A stretch of 50,053 nucleotides of DNA, from contig JAWKUA010000033.1 of assembly GCA_041398785.1 (NCBI GenBank), forward strand, positions 1-50,053, in the 5' to 3' direction. The notes under the pieces were generated by a model. It saw only the letters and a program-made list of their open reading frames with translations, did not search any database and had not been told where the DNA came from. Shown piece by piece: positions 44,501 to 50,053 of the stretch. Positions within the stretch are counted from its first letter, which is position 1. Every line of letters begins with the position of its first letter. Both the position numbers and the translations under genes were made by a program. This DNA comes from Planctomycetaceae bacterium. GTDB taxonomy: Bacteria > Planctomycetota > Planctomycetia > Planctomycetales > Planctomycetaceae.

Positions 44501-47062
44501 ATGATGCCTTCCATGCCCCAAACAGCTCGATACTACGTCAACTGGGTCAACATCCTGCTGACAATTGCCGCGGCCGGCGTCATCGTCGTTTTTCTTGCGG
44601 GGGCCAATACGGCCTGGTATGCCGCCGAAACCAGCGATGAGATCTTCCGGAATTTTCAGATTCACCGGGAGGTCCGTTCGGTTCTGGAGGCCATGAAAGA
44701 CGCGGAAACCGGCCAGCGCGGTTTTCTGATCATGGGAGACGACCGGTACCTGGCCTGGTACCACGTCGGGCTCAGCCGTGTCGTGGAACACCTTGACGCG
44801 CTGGATGGCTATGCGGCAACAGGAGAAGTCGATCCGGATCGTGTTGCCGAACTGCGGCGGATTGTCGGCGAAAAAAAGGCGATTCTGGAAGCAGCGGTCG
44901 CCGCCCGAATGCACGCACCGGAATCGGAAGCCTTCCTGCGAGCCCGCGAGATCGTGGCCACCGATCGCGGAAAGCTGCTGATGGACCTGATTCGCAGTGA
45001 GATCGGCGAAATGCTGGCCGCACGCGAACTGGAGATGGAGCGGCTGAAGCTGCTCGCAGACGGCCTGGCAAACCGGCACTTTCTGATTATCTCTCTGGGC
45101 CTGCTGCTGACTCTCAGCACGTTCGCGGCGGCCGCAGTGTTCACGAATCTGGAGCGCGCAGAACGCAATCGCGCCGGCGCGAGACTGCAGACGGAACGAT
45201 CGCGGCTGCAGGCCGTGATTGACGCGTCGATGGATGCCGTTGTCGCAGTCGACCATGAGCACCGCATCGTCATGCTGAATCCCAACGCCGAAGACCTGTT
45301 TCAGCGCCGGGAACGTGATGCCACGAGCCAGCCGTTTCGAATTCTGTTTCCGAAACGGTACCTTGCGGAGCTTGAGCCGCTGATGGACGTCGACGCTGCC
45401 GGCGGGCCGCCCCGCAGAAACGTCAGCGATGGCGGAATCATCCAGGGACTGAAAGCGGACGGCACGGAGTTTCCCGCGGAAGCCGTCGTGTCGCGGTCTC
45501 TGATCGACGGCAGACCGCTGTTCACGGTCATTCTGCGCGACGTCACGGAACGCGAAACCGGCCGCACGCGGGCTCGCGAACAGATGGCGATTCTGTCACG
45601 CGTCCGAGATGCGATTCATGTTCGCGACCTGCAGGGCCGGATTCAGAGCTGGAACGACGGAGCACGGGAATTGTACGGCTGGGACGCATCGGAAGCCGTT
45701 GGCCGGATGGGTGCTTCGCTGTTGCAGCTGCCGTCGGATGGCGATGAATCCGGAATTCTGTCGGAGTTGCTCAACAGCGGTGTCTGGATCGGCGAGCGAC
45801 GGATCAATGCCCGCGACGGACGTGAATTGACGGTTGAATCCCGGCGGTCGCTGATCGTGGACGATTCCGGTCAGCCGACGTCGCAACTGGTCATTGATAT
45901 CGACATCACGGAAGAGAAGCGGCGCGAACAGATTGAACGCCGGTCGCAGCGGCTGGAGAGCATTGGAACTCTGGCCAGCGGTATCGCTCACGACCTGAAC
46001 AACGTGCTGACACCAATCACGATGGGAGCCAGGCTGCTGCGGCGCGAACCGGGCGAACAGCAGCGGCTGGGTCTGCTGGACACGATTACTTCCAGTGCTG
46101 AACGAGGGGCGGCCATGATTCGGCAACTGCTGTCGTTCGCCGGCGGAACCTCCGGTCCCCGCGAAGTCGTCGACATGAAAACTCTGATCGAAGAAGCCAG
46201 CGGCATCCTGGAACACACTCTGACTCAGTCCGTCGCCGTTCGCACGGACGTCGAACAGTCGCTGTGGCCGATAAACGGTGATCCGACGGAACTTTCCCAG
46301 GTGTTGATGAACCTTGCGATCAACGCTCGCGACGCCATGCCCGAAGGAGGCACGCTGACGTTTGAGGCTCACAACACGACGCTGCACGAAAGCGCGTCCG
46401 CCGTCGGTCTGAGTCCCGGTGACTATGTCTGCGTGTCCGTCAGCGATACCGGGACCGGAATTCCTCCGGACGTCGTCGACCAGATTTTCGATCCGTTCTT
46501 CACGACCAAGGAACAGGGCCGAGGCACCGGTCTGGGACTGGCGACATGTCTGGGCATCATCAAAAGCCATAACGGCAACGTGTCGGTGTACAGCGAGCCG
46601 CGCCGGGGAACAAAGTTCACCGTGTACCTTCCGGCGCAGGTAAGGTCGGCGGAATTGCAGTCCCGGTTGCAGACGGAAAGCGTCCCGGAAGGCAGCGGCC
46701 AGACAATTCTGCTGATCGATGACGAAGAATCGATCCTGCTGGTCGTGCGGGCGACTCTGGAAACTCGCGGCTACAACGTGTTGACAGCCGTCGGCGGAGC
46801 TGCGGGAATTGCCGCATTCCGTCGGCGCAGTGCCGAGATCGATCTGGTCATCGTTGATATGATGATGCCGGAAATCGATGGCCCGGAGACAATCCGCGCT
46901 CTTCGCGGATTGCGTCCCGATGTGCGCATCATTGCCAGCAGCGGACTGAAGCGGCCGGAATACGGCGGGGGCGTGGAAGGATGCTGCGGATTCCTTTCCA
47001 AACCGTACGACGACAAACAACTGCTGAACGAAATTCGAAACGCATTACAGGACATGTCGTGA
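44501..47062 (+). CDS. CHASE3 sensor histidine kinase with PAS domains and a C-terminal receiver
   Basis: The start is uncertain: ATGs at 44501, 44504 and 44513 all precede the first membrane helix (about residues 12-33 from 44501). A CHASE3 sensor domain (about 35-180, with SVLEAMKDAETGQRGFLIMG) and a second helix (about 193-213) follow, so the sensor faces the periplasm. PAS domains lie at about 235-355 (VIDASMDAVVAVDHEHRIVMLN) and 365-470. The kinase core has GIAHDLNNVLTPI (His about 497), NLAINARDAMPEGG, DTGTGIPPD and GRGTGLGLAT. A receiver (LLIDDEESILL, LVIVDMMMPEIDG, Asp about 785) ends it. It overlaps the NtrC-type regulator by four bases (GTGA), so they are one operon and a likely pair. 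Confidence 0.92.
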   Translation: MMPSMPQTARYYVNWVNILLTIAAAGVIVVFLAGANTAWYAAETSDEIFRNFQIHREVRSVLEAMKDAETGQRGFLIMGDDRYLAWYHVGLSRVVEHLDALDGYAATGEVDPDRVAELRRIVGEKKAILEAAVAARMHAPESEAFLRAREIVATDRGKLLMDLIRSEIGEMLAARELEMERLKLLADGLANRHFLIISLGLLLTLSTFAAAAVFTNLERAERNRAGARLQTERSRLQAVIDASMDAVVAVDHEHRIVMLNPNAEDLFQRRERDATSQPFRILFPKRYLAELEPLMDVDAAGGPPRRNVSDGGIIQGLKADGTEFPAEAVVSRSLIDGRPLFTVILRDVTERETGRTRAREQMAILSRVRDAIHVRDLQGRIQSWNDGARELYGWDASEAVGRMGASLLQLPSDGDESGILSELLNSGVWIGERRINARDGRELTVESRRSLIVDDSGQPTSQLVIDIDITEEKRREQIERRSQRLESIGTLASGIAHDLNNVLTPITMGARLLRREPGEQQRLGLLDTITSSAERGAAMIRQLLSFAGGTSGPREVVDMKTLIEEASGILEHTLTQSVAVRTDVEQSLWPINGDPTELSQVLMNLAINARDAMPEGGTLTFEAHNTTLHESASAVGLSPGDYVCVSVSDTGTGIPPDVVDQIFDPFFTTKEQGRGTGLGLATCLGIIKSHNGNVSVYSEPRRGTKFTVYLPAQVRSAELQSRLQTESVPEGSGQTILLIDDEESILLVVRATLETRGYNVLTAVGGAAGIAAFRRRSAEIDLVIVDMMMPEIDGPETIRALRGLRPDVRIIASSGLKRPEYGGGVEGCCGFLSKPYDDKQLLNEIRNALQDMS

Positions 47063-48561
47063 CTGGCCGGAAGAATGAACAGCGCGAGACGACGCGGCTG
47101 CTGGTGGTGGATGACGAACCGCTGATCCTTGACAGTTTTCGTTATGCGTTTCCCGCACCGGAGTTCGACCTGATCACCGCATCGTCGGCGGACCGCGCGG
47201 TCGAATTGTTTAAGACGCAGGCTCCGGATGTGGTCCTGTCTGACATCCGGCTTCCGGACATGTCGGGACTGGAACTGTTCCGCAGGATCCACGCCGCGGA
47301 CGCGCGGGTTCCCGTGATTCTGATGACCGGCTACGGGACCGCCGGCACCGCCATCGACGCGATGCGAGCCGGGGCCTTCGAATACGTTCTGAAGCCGCTC
47401 GACCCGGACACCCTGATTCCGCTTGTGGAATCGGCTGCCGAAACCAGCAGACTGATGCGGACGCCGGCGACTCTGCCGTCCGATCAGACAGCTGACACCA
47501 GCGGCGATCTGTTGATCGGTAACTGCCCGGCAATGCAGGAGGTCTATCGCGCGGTCGGACGTGTCGCGCCGCAGAATGTCACCGTTCTGATTCTGGGAGA
47601 AAGCGGTACGGGCAAGGAAGTGATCGCCCGGGCGATCTACAACTACAGCCACCGTTCCTCAAAACCGTTCCTGGCAATCAACTGCGCGGCCATTCCGGAA
47701 ACGCTGCTGGAAAGCGAACTGTTCGGTCACGAAAAAGGTTCGTTCACCGGCGCCGAACGAAGACGCATCGGAAAGTTCGAACAGTGTTCCGGCGGCACAT
47801 TGTTCATGGATGAAATCGGCGACATGACACCGCTGACTCAGACCAAGGTGCTGAGAGTTCTGCAGGATCAGAAATTCGAACGCGTCGGCGGGAACGAATC
47901 GATTCAAACCGACGTCAGGCTGATCGCCGCCACAAACCGCGATCTGGAATCGATGATTGCTTCCGGCAGCTTTCGCAGCGATCTGTTCTACCGCCTGAAT
48001 GTGTTCACCATCAAACTGCCGCCGCTGCGAGAACGCGGTGACGACGTCCGGCTGTTGGCGGAACATTTTTGCCGGCTGTTCGCCAGGGAACTTGGCCGGG
48101 ACATCACCGGGCTCGCTCCGGAAACCGTGCGGCTGCTGGAAAAATATCACTGGCCGGGCAATGTTCGCGAACTGCAAAGCGTCATAAAACATGCCCTGCT
48201 GGAAGCCACCGGCCCGGTGCTGGTGCCTTCTTTCCTGCCGGATTCCGTGCGCGCGGTGGAACCGGGTTCGTCCGGCGGTCTCGCGACGTCGTCCGAGTCC
48301 GCCGGCGAAGTCTCCGGCGGCCACGCGGACATTACGGACTGGAGTCGCTTCGTCGAAGAACGCCTGCAGTCGGCCAGTGAGTCGATCTTCAGCGAAGCGC
48401 AGCAGTTGATGGAACGGCAGGTGATTCCCCGAGTGCTGCAGCATGTTGACGGCAATCAGCTTCAGGCCGCACGGCTGCTGGGCATCTCCCGCGCGACTCT
48501 GCGATCCAAATGTCGGCAATACAGGATCATGATCGATCGCGTCATCGACGGCGGCGACTGA
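47059..48561 (+). CDS. NtrC-family sigma-54-dependent response regulator
   Basis: The start is GTG 47059, overlapping the kinase stop (GTGA), with AGGA 6 bases upstream; 500 residues. The receiver (LLVVDDEPLILDSF, PDVVLSDIRLPDMSG, Asp about 61, T in LMTGYGT, K in VLKPLD) is followed by the AAA+ domain with Walker A GESGTGKE (about 180), the sigma-54 loop GSFTGA (about 228), Walker B GGTLFMDEIGD (about 248) and the Arg-finger region. The usual loop is GAFTGA; Ala to Ser at the second place is a mild variant. The C-terminus has a Fis-type helix-turn-helix (LQAARLLGISRATLRSKCRQYRI). It should activate sigma-54 promoters when phosphorylated by the CHASE3 kinase. Targets are not shown here. Confidence 0.95.
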   Translation: MTGRKNEQRETTRLLVVDDEPLILDSFRYAFPAPEFDLITASSADRAVELFKTQAPDVVLSDIRLPDMSGLELFRRIHAADARVPVILMTGYGTAGTAIDAMRAGAFEYVLKPLDPDTLIPLVESAAETSRLMRTPATLPSDQTADTSGDLLIGNCPAMQEVYRAVGRVAPQNVTVLILGESGTGKEVIARAIYNYSHRSSKPFLAINCAAIPETLLESELFGHEKGSFTGAERRRIGKFEQCSGGTLFMDEIGDMTPLTQTKVLRVLQDQKFERVGGNESIQTDVRLIAATNRDLESMIASGSFRSDLFYRLNVFTIKLPPLRERGDDVRLLAEHFCRLFARELGRDITGLAPETVRLLEKYHWPGNVRELQSVIKHALLEATGPVLVPSFLPDSVRAVEPGSSGGLATSSESAGEVSGGHADITDWSRFVEERLQSASESIFSEAQQLMERQVIPRVLQHVDGNQLQAARLLGISRATLRSKCRQYRIMIDRVIDGGD

Positions 48562-48760
48562 TCGGACGACGCCGGGGCTGCCAGTCGATGCACCGCGCGG
48601 GATGTCGGATGCGGTGCCGTCGCGTCTGACGCCAGCCGGCAGTTCGTTGTTGCATGCGGCGGATGTCATCGCGGAACCTGCTGGCGATTACGTCCCTGTT
48701 GCCGGCGGGGCACTTGTTGACAGTCACGAAACATCCTTTTAGCATTCCGTCGCGCTCGCC

Positions 48761-48845
48761 GGAGAGGTGGCAGAGTGGCCGATTGCACCGGTCTTGAAAA
48801 CCGGCGTGCCGCAAGGTACCGGGAGTTCGAATCTCCCCCTCTCCG
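48761..48845 (+). tRNA. tRNA-Ser (anticodon UGA)
   Basis: GGAGAGG (48761-48767) pairs with CCTCTCC (48838-48844) with discriminator G at 48845 and no CCA. The D-arm is the same as in the tRNA at 43158. The anticodon stem-loop CCGGTCTTGAAAACCGG has anticodon TGA, and a long variable arm precedes GAGTTCGAATCTC. It decodes UCA (and UCG or UCU by wobble). Confidence 0.95.
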
Positions 48846-48861
48846 CTTTCTATTGCTTCGT

Positions 48862-48906
48862 GGCTGCAGGTGGAACGCTCGGGCTTTGCGGGTGATCCCT
48901 GCAGCC
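48862..48906 (+). other. Inverted repeat after tRNA-Ser(UGA)
   Basis: GGCTGCAGG (48862-48870) is the perfect complement of CCTGCAGCC (48898-48906) across a 27-base loop. No U-tract follows, so a terminator is only possible, not shown. Confidence 0.55.
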
Positions 48907-49033
48907 GCCTTCATTGGTGTGGCGACAAATTCCGTGGCGACGAAAAGGCCTGCTGTCCGTCAGAACGTCGCCACCAGATGAACATTTACTGCTGCACTGA
49001 ACCTTTACCGCCGCACTGTCGCAGGGATTCCAC

Positions 49034-50053
49034 ATGGCTGCCGCGTTTCAGCTCACGACCGCCGATGACGGCATTGCCACGCTGACGTTTGATGTCCCGC
49101 AACAGAAGGTCAACACGTTTTCGGCACCCGTCATCAGTGAACTGTTTGAAGTTGTCGCGGAACTGGAAAAACGCAGCGATGTGCGCGGCCTGATCTTTCT
49201 CAGCGGCAAACCGGGGCAGTTCATCGCCGGAGCGGATCTCGGTGAACTTGCCGCTCTGGTCCATGCAACCGCTGAACAGGTGACGCACGGAGTCCGGCGC
49301 GGCCACGAATTGTTCGACCGCTTCAGTCGGCTGCCGTTTCCCACCGTGGCACTGATTGACGGTCACTGCATGGGCGGCGGTACCGAACTGGTGTTGTCGA
49401 TGGACCAGCGACTGCTGTCATCCAACCGCAAGGCGGGGATCGCTCTTCCGGAAACCAAGCTGGGCATCATTCCCGGCTGGGGCGGAACTCAGCGCCTACC
49501 GCGGCTGATCGGAGTTCACCACGCCATCCGAATGATCACCACCGGAGCAACTGTCAGCGGCGCTGAAGCGGTGGAACTGGGCCTGGTGTTTGATGTCGTG
49601 CCGGAATCGCAGCTTGTTGAAGAAGGCCGGCGACTGATCGATATCCTGCGGCAGGACGACGCGTGGAAGAAGGCCCGGCAGCTTCGCAGTCAGCCGCTGG
49701 GGATGACCGGCGACCAGGTCGCGTTCACGTTTTCCGTTGCGGAAGGTTACATCCGCGGCAAATCCGGCAGCCAGTATCCGGCTCCCCTGGTGGCGCTGAA
49801 GGCGATTCGTGACGGGATCAACCTGCCTCTGGTTCAGGCGCTGCAGGTGGAGCGCGATGCCGCTCTGGAGATCATGCAATCGCCATCCGCGGCGAACCTG
49901 ATCGGTGTGTTCTTTCGTGGAAATGCGGTGGAACGGAATCCAGGCATCGACCTGCGAGCTGTCCCGCCGCGTGACATCGCGCGAGTCGGTGTGCTGGGCA
50001 CCGGATTGATGGGAGCCGGCATCGCCACCGCCAGCGCACGTCGCGACATTCCG
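49034..50053 (+). CDS. fadJ: FadJ-type enoyl-CoA hydratase / 3-hydroxyacyl-CoA dehydrogenase (3' end cut by window edge)
   Basis: From ATG 49034 the frame is open to the right edge (340 residues visible). The N-terminal crotonase domain has GLIFLSGKPGQFIAGADL (first oxyanion loop), ALIDGHCMGGGTELVLSMDQRL (second oxyanion loop) and ALPETKLGIIPGWGGTQRLPRLIG, with the catalytic Glu in both expected places. After a linker, VGVLGTGLMGAGIA begins the NAD-binding domain of hydroxyacyl-CoA dehydrogenase. The two-domain order is that of FadJ/FadB, which hydrate enoyl-CoA and then oxidise the product in fatty-acid beta-oxidation. The symbol is by architecture; fadB is the alternative. Confidence 0.9.
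   Translation, partial: MAAAFQLTTADDGIATLTFDVPQQKVNTFSAPVISELFEVVAELEKRSDVRGLIFLSGKPGQFIAGADLGELAALVHATAEQVTHGVRRGHELFDRFSRLPFPTVALIDGHCMGGGTELVLSMDQRLLSSNRKAGIALPETKLGIIPGWGGTQRLPRLIGVHHAIRMITTGATVSGAEAVELGLVFDVVPESQLVEEGRRLIDILRQDDAWKKARQLRSQPLGMTGDQVAFTFSVAEGYIRGKSGSQYPAPLVALKAIRDGINLPLVQALQVERDAALEIMQSPSAANLIGVFFRGNAVERNPGIDLRAVPPRDIARVGVLGTGLMGAGIATASARRDIP

Overview
The window looks like a chromosomal piece of a GC-rich planctomycete, read from gene content alone. The markers are a DUF1501 protein next to a DUF1549/DUF1553 'PSCyt1' cytochrome-like protein, a DUF1559 pseudopilin-like protein, a secreted sulfatase, Tat-exported Gfo/Idh/MocA oxidoreductase, an ECF sigma factor beside a Ser/Thr kinase, and outer-membrane genes (lptE, bamD, an MlaFE-type transporter) showing a diderm envelope. 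No phage, integrase, transposase, CRISPR array or plasmid gene was seen. Most of the window is ordinary core and accessory chromosome.

Layout. 1-3.9 kb (-): DUF1549/DUF1553 and DUF1501 pair, the latter cut by the left edge. 3.9-4.6 kb: gene-free, with a duplicated palindromic repeat. 4.6-8.1 kb (+): an exported protein of five NTF2-like repeats, a nested inverted repeat, and a small Lys-rich/acidic protein. 8.4-12.1 kb (+): ECF sigma factor and a divergent membrane Ser/Thr kinase. 12.1-14.7 kb (-): Gfo/Idh/MocA oxidoreductase and an overlapping transglutaminase-like protein. 15.2-18.0 kb (-): recO, bamD (frameshifted as given) and lptE. 18.3-25.5 kb (+): DUF2071 protein, GntP-type permease, YdjY-domain protein, an unrecognised 442-aa protein, a saccharopine-dehydrogenase-like enzyme and a small membrane protein. 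25.6-39.1 kb (-): an unrecognised protein, dnaE, a fused membrane/spermidine-synthase-like protein, an MlaF-MlaE fusion, mannose-1-phosphate guanylyltransferase, a sulfatase (frameshifted as given) and the DUF1559 protein. 39.6-48.6 kb: a large hybrid histidine kinase, tRNA-Ser(GCU), csrA, a small hypothetical, then a CHASE3 kinase overlapping an NtrC-type regulator, followed by tRNA-Ser(UGA). The right edge cuts a FadJ-type fatty-acid oxidation enzyme.

How the parts relate. Envelope building is the main theme: LptE (LPS assembly), BamD (outer-membrane protein assembly), MlaFE (lipid transport) and GDP-mannose supply. Signalling is the second: an ECF/kinase pair, a multi-PAS hybrid kinase, a sigma-54-type two-component pair and CsrA. 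Several gaps carry palindromic, REP-like repeats of different families. The most unusual items are the five-repeat NTF2-like exported protein, the kinase with HCD and DFN in place of HRD and DFG, the single-chain MlaF-MlaE protein, the GntP permease with a large early insertion, and two reading-frame breaks that both sit at homopolymers. I found no convincing wholly new multi-gene system.
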